Positions 18,400-27,534 of a DNA stretch of 64,000 nucleotides are shown here, piece after piece. Where the stretch lies: contig CAVZAB010000025.1 in the NCBI GenBank assembly GCA_963773155.1, positions 186,001 to 250,000 of the forward strand, written 5' to 3'. A program made the translations under genes and the position numbers. Below the pieces are notes generated by a model that saw only the letters and a program-made list of their open reading frames with translations, was not told the DNA's origin and did no database searches. The stretch is from CAVZAB01 sp963773155 (GTDB lineage Bacteria; Pseudomonadota; Alphaproteobacteria; Rhizobiales; Beijerinckiaceae). Numbering within the stretch: position 1 is the first letter of the stretch; the number at the start of each line of letters is the position of its first letter.

Positions 18400-19300
18400 G
18401 ACCGGCGACGCCGCGGTGCGGGCCAAGCTCTGGGAGGGCCAAGCCCTTGCGATCGCCATCGTGCTCCTCGGTATCACCGCAATTTGGTATGTCGCGGCGG
18501 TTTTTCTCAACGCCGATCTGCAGCGTGACGCTTTTGCCAATGGCGGCATTGCGAACTATTCCTTTTCGGATCTGGTTGCCGGGACCTGGGGGCAGGACAG
18601 GCCGAAACTGCCGGCGCCGCATCAGATCGTCCAGGAAATCGACAGAAGTGTCTTTTCAACCGCGCCGACTTCAAAGCGCAGTCTGGTCTATCATGCCGCC
18701 ATCACGCTCGAGGCCACGCTGGCCGGGTTTGCGATCGGCTCGCTGCTTGGCATCGTCCTGGCATTGCTGATCGTCCATGTCGAGAGTCTCGAGCGCAGCG
18801 TGATGCCCTGGGTGATCGCCTCGCAGACGATTCCGATCATCGCGCTGGCGCCGATGATCGTCATCATTCTCAACCAGCTAGATGTGACCGGGATCGTGCC
18901 CAAGGCCGCGATTGCCGCCTATTTGTCGTTCTTTCCGGTAACCGTTGGCATGGTCAAGGGGTTGCGCTCGCCAGATCCGCTGCAAATCGATCTCATGCGC
19001 ACCTACTCGGCCTCGCGGGTGCAGGTCTTCTTCAAGTTGCGCGTGCCAGCCTCGTTGCCGTTTCTTTTTGCCAGCCTGAAGGTTGCGGTGGCGGCGAGCC
19101 TGGTCGGGGCGGTGGTCGCCGAACTGACCAAAAGCGAAGACGGTGGTCTTGGCGCGCGATTGCTTGCCGGTTCCTATTATGGCCAAACCATTCAGATATG
19201 GGCGGCGATTGTCGTTGCCGCGGTTTGCGCCTGCGTTCTGGTCGGGCTGGTCGGCCTTGTCGAACATCTCGTCTCGAAGCGGATGGGCCTGGCGCGATGA
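18389..19300 (+). CDS. ABC transporter permease 1
   Basis: About 303 residues with one N-terminal membrane helix, then the BPD-type permease core. The EAA-like loop is seen at DLMRTYSASRVQVFFKLRVPASLPFLFASLKVA, which docks to the ATPase. I start at the ATG at 18389, which overlaps the ATPase gene by 11 bases. It most likely forms a heterodimeric channel with the following permease. No substrate information is visible in the sequence. Confidence 0.9.
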   Translation: MSIETGDAAVRAKLWEGQALAIAIVLLGITAIWYVAAVFLNADLQRDAFANGGIANYSFSDLVAGTWGQDRPKLPAPHQIVQEIDRSVFSTAPTSKRSLVYHAAITLEATLAGFAIGSLLGIVLALLIVHVESLERSVMPWVIASQTIPIIALAPMIVIILNQLDVTGIVPKAAIAAYLSFFPVTVGMVKGLRSPDPLQIDLMRTYSASRVQVFFKLRVPASLPFLFASLKVAVAASLVGAVVAELTKSEDGGLGARLLAGSYYGQTIQIWAAIVVAAVCACVLVGLVGLVEHLVSKRMGLAR

Positions 19301-20418
19301 GATCGGGCCAGCCAATCGCGCTCGCCGCCGGTGCCGCCGCCGCATTGGCCATATGGGCAGCGGCGAGCCCGCAATTTGCCCTTGTCGGGCTGCCGTTTCG
19401 TCTCGGTCTTGGCGCCTGCATGGCTGGGCTTTGCGCGCTCAGCCTGGCCGGCTGGCGTGGTCGGTTCGAACCGCCGTGGCTCGTGCTGCAGGCCGGGTTG
19501 GTTGGTCTTGCGGCCCTCGCCTTGTGGCTTTCGCTCGATCATGGTTTGGCCGGCGGCTGGGGCCTGTCGGCCGCCGCCATCGCCGTATGGCTCTCAGCCT
19601 GGTACTTCGTCGATTGTCTGCTCGAGGCTTCGGCGCGCCGGACGATTGCCGTTTCGTATGCCGATTTTGCGGTGCCGGTATTGTTTGGCGCCACTTTGAT
19701 CTTCCTGTGGGAAATGCTGGTGCGTGGTGCCGGCATTCCCGCCGTCATCCTGCCGGCACCCTCGGCAATCGGCAGCCGGTTCGTCCATGCGCTTCCTGTG
19801 CTCGCTGCCGATTTTGCCCAGACCTTTCGCGGCGTTGCGGCGGGCTACGTGCTCGGTTGCATGGCTGGCGTCCTGGTCGCAATAATCATCGACCGCACGC
19901 CGTTTCTGCAGCGCGGCCTTCTGCCGCTCGGCAATCTGGTCTCGGCGCTGCCGATTGTCGGCATCGCGCCGATTATGGTGATGTGGTTTGGCTTTGACTG
20001 GCAATCGAAGGCCGCGGTCGTCGTCATCATGACCTTTTTTCCGATGCTGGTGAATACGGTCGCCGGCCTCTCTTCGGCCGGCAGGATCGAGCAGGACGTA
20101 ATGAAAACCTATGCCGCCAATTATGGCCAGACCCTGACGAAGCTCAGGCTGCCGGCGGCGTTGCCTTTCATTTTCAATGGGTTGAAGATCAATTCGACGC
20201 TGGCGCTGATTGGCGCGATTGTCGCTGAGTTTTTCGGGACGCCGATCGTCGGGATGGGCTTTCGGATCAACACCGAAGTCGGCCGCATGAATATCGACAT
20301 GGTCTGGGCAACGATCCTTGTTGCCGCATTGGCCGGCTCGGCATTCTATGGTTTGCTGGCGCTGATCGAACGGCGCGTGACATTCTGGCATGCATCGTAT
20401 CGGCAACGACCGGCGTAG
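19297..20418 (+). CDS. ABC transporter permease 2
   Basis: 373 residues. About 120 N-terminal residues form four extra hydrophobic segments not shared with permease 1. The permease core follows, with the docking loop KTYAANYGQTLTKLRLPAALPFIFNGLKIN. It starts with ATGA overlapping the stop of permease 1. The pair of unequal permeases with one ATPase and one NMT1-like binding protein resembles the pyrimidine-precursor importers of the Thi type. Confidence 0.9.
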   Translation: MRSGQPIALAAGAAAALAIWAAASPQFALVGLPFRLGLGACMAGLCALSLAGWRGRFEPPWLVLQAGLVGLAALALWLSLDHGLAGGWGLSAAAIAVWLSAWYFVDCLLEASARRTIAVSYADFAVPVLFGATLIFLWEMLVRGAGIPAVILPAPSAIGSRFVHALPVLAADFAQTFRGVAAGYVLGCMAGVLVAIIIDRTPFLQRGLLPLGNLVSALPIVGIAPIMVMWFGFDWQSKAAVVVIMTFFPMLVNTVAGLSSAGRIEQDVMKTYAANYGQTLTKLRLPAALPFIFNGLKINSTLALIGAIVAEFFGTPIVGMGFRINTEVGRMNIDMVWATILVAALAGSAFYGLLALIERRVTFWHASYRQRPA

Positions 20419-20446
20419 GAATCTGGTTGGCCAAAGGAGGAACGAA

Positions 20447-21445
20447 ATGCTGAAGACATTCGCGGGCGGTTTGCTGGCTCTGGCGGCGCTGGGGAGCCTG
20501 TCGGGCGCTGAGGCGGCCGACAAGCTGACCTTGCAGTTGAAATGGGTGACGCAGGCGCAATTTGCCGGCTTCTACGTGGCCAAGGACAAGGGCTATTACA
20601 AGGATGCCGGCCTTGACGTCACGATCAAGCCGGGCGGCCCCGACATTGCCCCGCCGCAGGTGATTGCCGGCGGTGGCGCCGATGTGGTTGTCGACTGGAT
20701 GCCCTCGGCACTCGCGTCGCGTGAAAAGGGCGTTCCGCTGGTCAATATCGCGCAACCCTTCAAGCGATCCGGGATGGAATTGACTTGCCGGGCCGAAACC
20801 GGGATCAAGACGCCGGCCGATTTGAAGGGTCGCACCCTCGGGGTCTGGTTCTACGGCAACGAATATCCGTTCCTTTCTTGGATGGGCAAGCTTGGCCTCA
20901 AGACCGATGGATCGGCTGAGGGGGTTAAGGTCCTCAAACAGGGATTCAATGTCGATCCACTGCTGCAGAAGCAGGCCGATTGCATTTCGACTATGACCTA
21001 CAACGAATATTGGCAGGTGATCGATGGCGGGATTCCCGCCGACAAATTGGTGGTGTTCAAATATGAGGACCAGGGGGTCGCCACCATGGAGGACGGGCTT
21101 TATGTGCTCGAGGAAAAGCTCAAGGATCCGGCCTTCGTCGACAAATTGGCGCGCTTTGTCAAAGCTTCGATGAAGGGCTGGGATTATGCCAGGGCCAATC
21201 CGAAAGAGGCGGCCAAAATCGTCCTCGACAATGATGCGACTGGCGCCCAGACCGAGAAACATCAGACTCGGATGATGGAAGAAATCAACAAGCTCACGGC
21301 AGGTTCCGACGGCACGCTTGACCCGGCCGATTACCAGCGCACCGTCAAGACATTGCTCGCTGGCGGATCGGATCCGGTCATCACCAAGGAACCGCAGGGT
21401 GCCTGGACGGCGGCAGTTACCGACAAGGCAAAGGCTCTGAAATAG
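20447..21445 (+). CDS. ABC transporter substrate-binding protein, NMT1/THI5-like
   Basis: 332 residues. A signal peptide (MLKTFAGGLLALAALGSLSGAEA) is followed by the NMT1 domain: LTLQLKWVTQAQFAGFYVAKDKGYYKDAGLDV, then KPGGPDIAPPQVIAGG. WVTQAQFAGFYVA is typical of ThiY-like proteins that bind aminopyrimidines. The ATG at 20447 has an AAGGAGG ribosome site. As the last gene of the transporter set it delivers substrate, inferred to be a pyrimidine-like ring, to the pathway encoded upstream. Confidence 0.9.
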   Translation: MLKTFAGGLLALAALGSLSGAEAADKLTLQLKWVTQAQFAGFYVAKDKGYYKDAGLDVTIKPGGPDIAPPQVIAGGGADVVVDWMPSALASREKGVPLVNIAQPFKRSGMELTCRAETGIKTPADLKGRTLGVWFYGNEYPFLSWMGKLGLKTDGSAEGVKVLKQGFNVDPLLQKQADCISTMTYNEYWQVIDGGIPADKLVVFKYEDQGVATMEDGLYVLEEKLKDPAFVDKLARFVKASMKGWDYARANPKEAAKIVLDNDATGAQTEKHQTRMMEEINKLTAGSDGTLDPADYQRTVKTLLAGGSDPVITKEPQGAWTAAVTDKAKALK

Positions 21446-21474
21446 GCGGGTCCCGCAGCTTTGTTGTGACAGGT

Positions 21475-21497
21475 GGACGCGGACCAGGGCCGCGTCC
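21475..21497 (+). terminator. Possible terminator hairpin after the pyrimidine operon
   Basis: A perfect 8-base stem GGACGCGG / CCGCGTCC with a 7-base loop lies between the binding-protein gene and the arginase gene. Only a short T stretch (CCTTTC) follows, so it is a weak intrinsic terminator or a transcript-stabilising hairpin. Confidence 0.4.
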
Positions 21498-21538
21498 GCG
21501 GCCTTTCGGGGCGGCGGCCGGGGTTCGGGGAGACTGAA

Positions 21539-22498
21539 ATGAACGCGTCCGAGCCGCACGGTTCCGAGATTGTCCTTGTCGGCATTCCGCTGGAGCTTGG
21601 GGCGAGCGACCCTGGCGCCGTGATGGGCCCAGCGGCGCTGCGCACAGCCGGTTTAGCCGCCATGCTGCGGGAACTGGGCCATCGGGTTAGCGATACTGGC
21701 GACCTCATGACGCCGCCTGCCGTTGCTGTCGACATGCCAGCCGAATTGGCTAGGGCCTGTCGAAACCTGCCGGAAATTGCCGGCTGGATCCAGGCCGTCC
21801 ATGACCGCGCATTGGCGCTGGCGCGCGGCGGCGGCGTGCCGGTCTTTCTTGGTGGCGATCACAGTCTATCCATGGGCACGGTCAGCGGCATGGCGCGCCA
21901 TTGCCAGACAGTCGGCCGACCGTTCCAGCTTCTGTGGCTCGATGCCCATGCCGATTTCAACACCCCGACGACGACGCCGACTGGCAATATGCACGGTATG
22001 TCGGTTGCCTTCCTCAGTGGGGAGCCAAGCCTGCGCGGCCTGCTCGGCGCGCGGCCCCTGGTGCCGGTCGCCGCCGGCAATATCCACTTGTTCGGTCTGC
22101 GCTCGATCGATACCGGCGAGCGCCGGATCCTGCGCGAGCGCGGGATCAATGCATTCGACATGCGGATGATCGACGAATTCGGCGTCCTGGTCCTGGTCCG
22201 TCAGATTCTCGCCGGTATGGCACCGGGCACCCATCTCCATGTCAGCCTTGACGTCGATTTTCTCGATCCTTCCCTGGCACCGGGCGTCGGCACGGCGGTT
22301 CCAGGCGGGGCGACGTCGCGGGAATGCCATTTGATCATGGAACTTCTGCATGACAGCGGCCTCGTCGGCTCGCTCGATCTCGTCGAACTCAATCCCTTTC
22401 TTGACGAACGCGGCAAGAGCGCGCGTCTGCTTGCCTGGTTGACCGCGAGCCTGTTCGGCCGCACCGTGATCGACAGCCGACCCGAGCCCGGCGCCTGA
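21539..22498 (+). CDS. rocF: Arginase
   Basis: 319 residues. It hydrolyses arginine to ornithine and urea with a binuclear manganese centre. Metal ligands are in GGDHSLSMG, WLDAHADFNTP and SLDVDFLDPSLAPGVGT. The N-terminal IPLELGASDPGAVMGPAALRTAG is typical of ureohydrolases, and the length fits arginase rather than agmatinase. GGGGAG lies upstream of the ATG at 21539. The next gene uses the ornithine produced. Confidence 0.92.
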   Translation: MNASEPHGSEIVLVGIPLELGASDPGAVMGPAALRTAGLAAMLRELGHRVSDTGDLMTPPAVAVDMPAELARACRNLPEIAGWIQAVHDRALALARGGGVPVFLGGDHSLSMGTVSGMARHCQTVGRPFQLLWLDAHADFNTPTTTPTGNMHGMSVAFLSGEPSLRGLLGARPLVPVAAGNIHLFGLRSIDTGERRILRERGINAFDMRMIDEFGVLVLVRQILAGMAPGTHLHVSLDVDFLDPSLAPGVGTAVPGGATSRECHLIMELLHDSGLVGSLDLVELNPFLDERGKSARLLAWLTASLFGRTVIDSRPEPGA

Positions 22499-22529
22499 GC
22501 GCGGCCGGTCGCTTAAGCGGGGAAAGTGC

Positions 22530-23742
22530 ATGCATGCCGATAGTGCCGATTTTATAGCGATTGAACATTCGCTGGGTGCCCATAATTACCGGCCGATCGA
22601 CGTCGTCTTGAGCCGCGGCGAGGGAGTTCTGGCTTTTCGACGTCGAGGGCAAGCGCTATCTCGATTGTCTGTCCGCCTATTCGGCCGTCAACCAGGGTCA
22701 TTGTCACCCCAAGATCCTGGCTGCGATGGTGCGCCAGGCCGCTCGCCTGACATTGACGTCGCGGGCGTTCCGGAACGACCAGCTGGCGCCCTTTTATGAG
22801 GAATTGGCGCAACTGACCGGCGCCCATCGCATCCTGCCAATGAACAGTGGCGCTGAGGCGGTGGAATCGGCGATTAAAGCGGTCCGCAAGTGGGGCTACG
22901 AGGTCAAGGGGGTGCCGCTGGATCAGGCGGAAATCCTGGTCTGCGGCGACAATTTCCACGGCCGTACCATGGGCATTGTCGGCTTCAGCACCGATCCGGA
23001 TGCACGTGGCGGATTCGGACCGTTTGCGCCGGGCTTCCGAGTGATAGAATTTGGCGATGCGGCGGCACTGCGTGCCGCAATCGGGCCAAACACCGTCGGC
23101 TTTCTCGTCGAACCGATACAGGGCGAGGCCGGCGTCATCATCCCGCCGGACGGCTATTTTCGCGCGGTGCGGCAGATTTGCACCGAGGCCAATGTCGTGC
23201 TCGTTCTCGACGAGATTCAGACCGGCCTCGGGCGCACGGGCAAGTTTCTCGCCGAAGAGCACGAGGGCATTGAGGCCGACGTCACCTTGATCGGCAAGGC
23301 ACTGTCGGGCGGGTTCTATCCAGTGTCGGCGGTCCTTTCCAACAATGCGGTTCTCGGCGTTCTGAAGCCCGGCCAGCATGGCAGCACCTTTGGCGGCAAT
23401 CCGCTGGCTTGTGCTATAGCGCGGGCCGCGCTCAAGGTTCTCGTCGAAGAGGATATGATCGCGAACGCGGCGCGGATGGGCGAATATTTCAAGACCGCGC
23501 TGATCGGGCTTGGCTCGCCGCTAGTCAGGGAGATCCGCGGTCGCGGTCTGATGCTGGCGGTCGAGCTCCATCGCGAAGCGGGCGGCGGGCGGCGCTATTG
23601 CGAAGCGCTGCGCGAGCGCGGCATTCTGGCCAAGGACACCCATACAAACACGATTCGGATCGCCCCGCCCCTGGTTATCGGCCGCAGCGAGATCGATTGG
23701 GCGATAGCCCAATTCGATCACGTCTTGAACCAACGCAACTAG
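22530..23742 (+). CDS. rocD: Ornithine aminotransferase, one frame break near the start
   Basis: It moves the delta-amino group of ornithine to an oxo acid, giving glutamate semialdehyde. PLP-site motifs are clear: MNSGAEAVESAIKAVRKWGY, GNFHGRT-like GDNFHGRTMG, LVLDEIQTGLGRTG, and the Schiff-base lysine in LIGKALSGGFYPVSAV. The first 33 codons (MHADSADFIAIEHSLGAHNY onward) are in a different frame from the rest. The switch lies at 22625-22630, where GAGTTCTGG should read GAGTCTGG to give GEGVWLFDVEGKRYL. One extra base explains it. With it removed the enzyme is about 403 residues, the normal length. Its stop overlaps that of the converging flavoprotein gene. Confidence 0.9.
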
Positions 23743-24881
23743 CTCGCCTGTCGGTCGACGCAGCTGGCGACGTGATCGGCAATGGCAAGTGCGCTCGTCA
23801 GGCCGGGGCTTTCAATACCATAGAGAGCGATGAGTCCGGCAAGGCCGTGCCTGCCGGCATCATGGATGGCAAAATCGGCATCCCTTTCGCCCGGGCCGGC
23901 GATTTTCGGTCGGATGCCGGTATAGGCGGGCACCAGCTCGTCGTCTCCCAATCCCGGCCAATACCGGCGAATGGCGTTAAGGAATTTGCCGGCTCGGCCC
24001 GGGTCGACATCATAGTTGACGAGGCGCGGCTCGGTGCAATCAAGCCATTCGACATCCGGCCCGAAACGCGCCCGGCCAGCGAGATCGAGGGTCAGGTGGA
24101 TGCCGAAACCGCCGGGTTCGGGGACGGGATAAACGAGCCGCGAAAAGGGCAAGAGCCGCGAAACCGCGAAATAGGTCCCTTTGCAGAAATAGGGGCGCGG
24201 AATCGACGCCAAATTGATGCCGGAAAATTCGGCCGCCAGCGAGGGCGCGAAAAGTCCGGCGGCAAGGATGACATGCCTGGCGACGAGACGGGCAGGTTCG
24301 GTGCCGCCGGTGTAAAGCTGCAGGCCGGCTGCGGTTTGGGCGGCTCCGATCACCGGCGTGTTGAAGGCGAGCATGGCGCCGGCCGCTTCGGCCTCGCCTT
24401 GGAGGGCAAGCATGAAGGCATGCGAATCGACGATGCCCGTGCTCGGCGACAGCAAGGCGAGAGCGCCCTCGACCTGCGGTTCGAGGGCGCGCAATGAAGC
24501 CCGGTCGAGGCGAACGATATTGTCGACGCCATTGGCGAGAGCCCGCGCCTCGATCGTGTCGAGGGCGGCGCTTTGGCTGGCATCGGCGACGATGATCTTG
24601 CCGCATTGACGAAATGGCACGTTGCGGGTCTGGCAATAAAGATAGAGCGCCGCGCGGCCTTGCCGGCAGAATTGCGCCTTCAGCGAACCGGCCGGATAAT
24701 AAATGCCGGCGTGGATCACCTCGCTGTTGCGCGACGAGGTCGCCGTGCCGATTGCCGCGGCGGCCTCGAGGATGACGACGTCGCGTTTGGCCAGCGCGAG
24801 CGCCCGGGCAATGGCGAGGCCGACGACCCCGGCACCGATGACCGCGCACTCGACGTCGCTGCCATTGTTCAGCGTCGGCAT
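23739..24881 (-). CDS. L-2-hydroxyglutarate dehydrogenase-like FAD oxidoreductase
   Basis: 380 residues, DAO fold. The dinucleotide motif GAGVVGLAIARALA is at residues 16-29, followed by the diagnostic SSRNSEVIHAGIYYPAGSLKAQFC stretch of the LhgO/L2HGDH family. The C-terminal PAYTGIRPKIAGPGE and ALYGIESPGLTSALAIA also match. It most likely oxidises L-2-hydroxyglutarate or a similar 2-hydroxy acid to the oxo acid and passes electrons to quinone. It converges on rocD; whether it has a link to arginine breakdown is unknown. Confidence 0.85.
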   Translation of the reverse strand: MPTLNNGSDVECAVIGAGVVGLAIARALALAKRDVVILEAAAAIGTATSSRNSEVIHAGIYYPAGSLKAQFCRQGRAALYLYCQTRNVPFRQCGKIIVADASQSAALDTIEARALANGVDNIVRLDRASLRALEPQVEGALALLSPSTGIVDSHAFMLALQGEAEAAGAMLAFNTPVIGAAQTAAGLQLYTGGTEPARLVARHVILAAGLFAPSLAAEFSGINLASIPRPYFCKGTYFAVSRLLPFSRLVYPVPEPGGFGIHLTLDLAGRARFGPDVEWLDCTEPRLVNYDVDPGRAGKFLNAIRRYWPGLGDDELVPAYTGIRPKIAGPGERDADFAIHDAGRHGLAGLIALYGIESPGLTSALAIADHVASCVDRQAS

Positions 24882-24918
24882 GGCTAGTGCACCGGCACGG
24901 CGCGGCGCCAGGCCATTG

Positions 24919-25887
24919 TCAGCTGGGCCTCATCAGGTCGGCGACCGCCTCAAGCGCCAATCCGGCGCAGCGCCCGTCGGTAAGCCGGCATTCATTCAGC
25001 GCCCGCAACTCGTCCAAATTGCGCTGGAAGGTCTGGCCGCCTGGGCTGAGAAAGTGACCGCCGAGGATTTGTTCGAAGAAGGTTTTGGCGCCGTAGGGAC
25101 CAAGCGTGTGTGGTGCGAGGCCCTTCTCGGCCTCGAGTGCCGCGGTTTGGCGGTCGTGGTCCTTGGCTGTGAGGCCGGCGGACTGCAGCACGTCGGCATC
25201 GCGGAGGATGGCGCACATCAGCCGCACGGACGGCTGGCTAAGGGCAGCAAATTCCTGGCGCAGCCGGCCGAACGAGGCGACGTCGAAATTGGGTCGCAGG
25301 CTTGCTTCGAGTACCGGATACCCTTGCACGATATCGGTCAGAAGTATGGCGCAGCGCACAGCCTCGATCGCCGGTTGCTCGACTTGGTTGCGCTGCAATA
25401 TAGCGCCGACACAATCGGCGGCGAGTCGCTCGAGGCGAAATGGCTCGTAAGCTCTTGCGCCGCTCCGATCGGCGATCTCATTGCCTCTACCATCATGATG
25501 TATGTCATGGCCGAAAGCGGCGCAGCAGCCGAGCAGCAAATCGGCCGGCTCGAAATGCACGCCGAAGGTCGCTTCGGCGCGCTCTTGGCCGAGCATGGCA
25601 AGGGTGAGCCAAATCACGCCGACTTCGAGCGAATGCATGGGATTATGATAGGAATTGCCGTGACCGGACCGATCCGCCTCGCGGGCGATCATCAACAAGG
25701 CCCGCGCTTGCGGGCTTTTGGCATGGTCGCCAAACAGGCCGACGATCTGTTCGCAGATGCGCCGGGAGGGTTGGCGCGCATGGCGCAGCGAATCGAGGAG
25801 CTTGGACAGGTCGAGCGAATCGGCAAGGGCGGCGCGGCTACGGCCGAGCGTAAAGGCGAAGGCCTCGAAACTCGACGGTTCGTTCAT
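24919..25887 (-). CDS. Class I (eukaryote-type) 3',5'-cyclic nucleotide phosphodiesterase domain protein
   Basis: 322 residues from the ATG at 25887; a TTG further upstream would add 33 residues. The central part carries the metal-site signatures of the PDEase_I HD-fold family: YHNPMHSLEV (His81, His85) and FGHDIHHDGRGNEI (His127, Asp128, His131, Asn136), then a later Asp in ILRDADVLQSAG. Class I enzymes hydrolyse cAMP or cGMP and are well known from animals but uncommon in bacteria. No membrane segment or sensor domain is seen. It is followed on the opposite side by a cyclic-nucleotide-gated channel gene, which supports the assignment. The nucleotide preference cannot be read. Confidence 0.78.
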   Translation of the reverse strand: MNEPSSFEAFAFTLGRSRAALADSLDLSKLLDSLRHARQPSRRICEQIVGLFGDHAKSPQARALLMIAREADRSGHGNSYHNPMHSLEVGVIWLTLAMLGQERAEATFGVHFEPADLLLGCCAAFGHDIHHDGRGNEIADRSGARAYEPFRLERLAADCVGAILQRNQVEQPAIEAVRCAILLTDIVQGYPVLEASLRPNFDVASFGRLRQEFAALSQPSVRLMCAILRDADVLQSAGLTAKDHDRQTAALEAEKGLAPHTLGPYGAKTFFEQILGGHFLSPGGQTFQRNLDELRALNECRLTDGRCAGLALEAVADLMRPS

Positions 25888-26125
25888 GAAACGCGGCAGT
25901 CCCGCCACGATCCCCTCGGGTCGCCATGAGGCGGCGTAAGACCTTGTCCGCGGCTTCGGGGATTTTTTTTCGGCGGTAAGCCGCAAGAGATGCCTGTCCG
26001 GTCGATCAACCCGTGCCTCGCGACTTGCGTGCTGGAGCCGGCGCTGGGCCGGATTGCATACCCTATCGATACACTCAGCCCGTCCCTGATTTCAACCCCG
26101 CTCGCAGCAGGGACATTAACTAACT

Positions 26126-26141
26126 GAAAAAGCGCTTTTTC
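26126..26141. terminator. Palindrome after the channel gene
   Basis: GAAAAAGCGCTTTTTC is a perfect 16-base palindrome that overlaps the last base of the channel stop codon. Read leftward it would place a T-run after a short stem, so it could be a weak transcription stop for the channel gene. The stem is AT-rich and has almost no loop. Confidence 0.3.
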
Positions 26142-27328
26142 TATGCCTCGGATGGGGTGGGAGCGGCGGCTGGGGCGGCGGCGGGCGCGGTCATGCGGCG
26201 GGCCGCTTCGGCGCCGATCGCGGCAGTCAGTTCAGGGCGGCTTGCCGCAAGGCCGCGGAAGTCGGCGATATCGAGAACGAGCAATTGGGTTTCTCTGGTT
26301 GTCATGACTGTCGCGTTGCGCGGGCCGCCGGTTATCAGCGCGATCTCGCCGAAGAAGGCGCCGGGACCAAGCCGCACCGATTGCGGCTCGATTAGGATTT
26401 CGACTTCGCCGGCGATGATGAAGAACATGCAATCGCCGGGCTGGCCCTTGCGGGTCACAATCGCCCGGCTCGGCAGTTCGCGCGGCCGCAGCAAGGCTGC
26501 GAGGTCGGCGATGGTCGAGGGGCCGGCCTCGCGAAAGAAAGGTACGCGCGACAGCATGTCCCAGGATTGCAGGAAATCGCGCCGTCGCATTTCCGCGGCA
26601 AAGCTGGTGGCAAGCAGGCCGGCGAGCAGCGCGAACAGAATAATGCCGCTGACCATCACCAGGCCGCCAAGCATGCGGCCGAGTCCGGTTACCGGGACCC
26701 GGTCGCCATAGCCGGTAGTGGTCAAGGTTGTGATCGTCCACCAGAGCGCATCGCCGACGCTGCCGAAGGCGTCAGGCTGGATCTTCGCCTCGGCGAGATA
26801 GGCGAGTACCGAGGCAGCGACCAGGACAACGGCAAACAGCAGCGCCAGGCCCAGGATCGACACGCGCTCGCGCAACAGAACGGTCATCAGCATCTGTGGG
26901 CCTGCGGAATAGCGGGCAAAGCGCAACAGCCAGAGCGAGGCAAGCAGCGGCGCGCCATCCGGGGTCCAATAGAAGGGTGCGGCGAGGGTGATTGGCAGAA
27001 TGGTCAGAAGATCGAGGGCGCCCGGCAGGGACCAGGCCCAGCCGATTCGCGCCGCCTGCGGCTCATCGGCGTTGGACGGCGGCTCGAGTTGCGGCGCGAA
27101 AGCGAGCCTGAGGGCGGCATCGGCGAGAAAAATCAGGAGGATTGCGATCAGCATGGCCTGGCAGATGAGGCGGGCCGGTTCGGAAAGATTGGGCGAGGTA
27201 TTGGCCATCATGGCGACGATGCCGAGAATGATCAGACAGCCCTCCGCCAGCCGGTAGACCCTGGCCGCGGGGGCCATGGATTTCTGGTCGAGCAGCGCCG
27301 CCAGACGGTGCGGGGGAACTTTCGTCAC
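26141..27328 (-). CDS. Cyclic-nucleotide-gated potassium channel, MlotiK1-like
   Basis: 395 residues if the GTG at 27328 is the start (ATG at 27277 is the alternative). About six membrane helices come first. The selectivity filter TTGYGD is at residues 204-209 between helices 5 and 6, followed by a cyclic-nucleotide-binding domain at about 250-360. Its phosphate cassette reads FFGEIALITGGPRNATV. The order and the sequence (QPDAFGSVGDALWWTITTLTTTGYGD, AEMRRRDFLQSWDMLSRVPFF) closely follow the MlotiK1 channel of Mesorhizobium. It should open a potassium path in the inner membrane when cAMP or cGMP binds. The C-terminus has an Ala/Pro-rich tail. A phosphodiesterase gene lies downstream. Confidence 0.9.
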   Translation of the reverse strand: MTKVPPHRLAALLDQKSMAPAARVYRLAEGCLIILGIVAMMANTSPNLSEPARLICQAMLIAILLIFLADAALRLAFAPQLEPPSNADEPQAARIGWAWSLPGALDLLTILPITLAAPFYWTPDGAPLLASLWLLRFARYSAGPQMLMTVLLRERVSILGLALLFAVVLVAASVLAYLAEAKIQPDAFGSVGDALWWTITTLTTTGYGDRVPVTGLGRMLGGLVMVSGIILFALLAGLLATSFAAEMRRRDFLQSWDMLSRVPFFREAGPSTIADLAALLRPRELPSRAIVTRKGQPGDCMFFIIAGEVEILIEPQSVRLGPGAFFGEIALITGGPRNATVMTTRETQLLVLDIADFRGLAASRPELTAAIGAEAARRMTAPAAAPAAAPTPSEA

Positions 27329-27534
27329 TATTGTCCACTCGACTTGGGGCTGGGCGAGGCTAGGGGGCGCCCGAACCAGCTCTTTGGACGCGTGACCATT
27401 GTGCCGTGCAATCGATCCGGCGCAAGGGCTGCGCGGGTCGACAATCCGGGTCGGAGTGTGATGAAGTGCCCGCGGCGGCATGGAAAACCGGGCTCAGGAT
27501 CGAGTCCTGCGGGTGTCAGGGGAACAGGCAGGGG

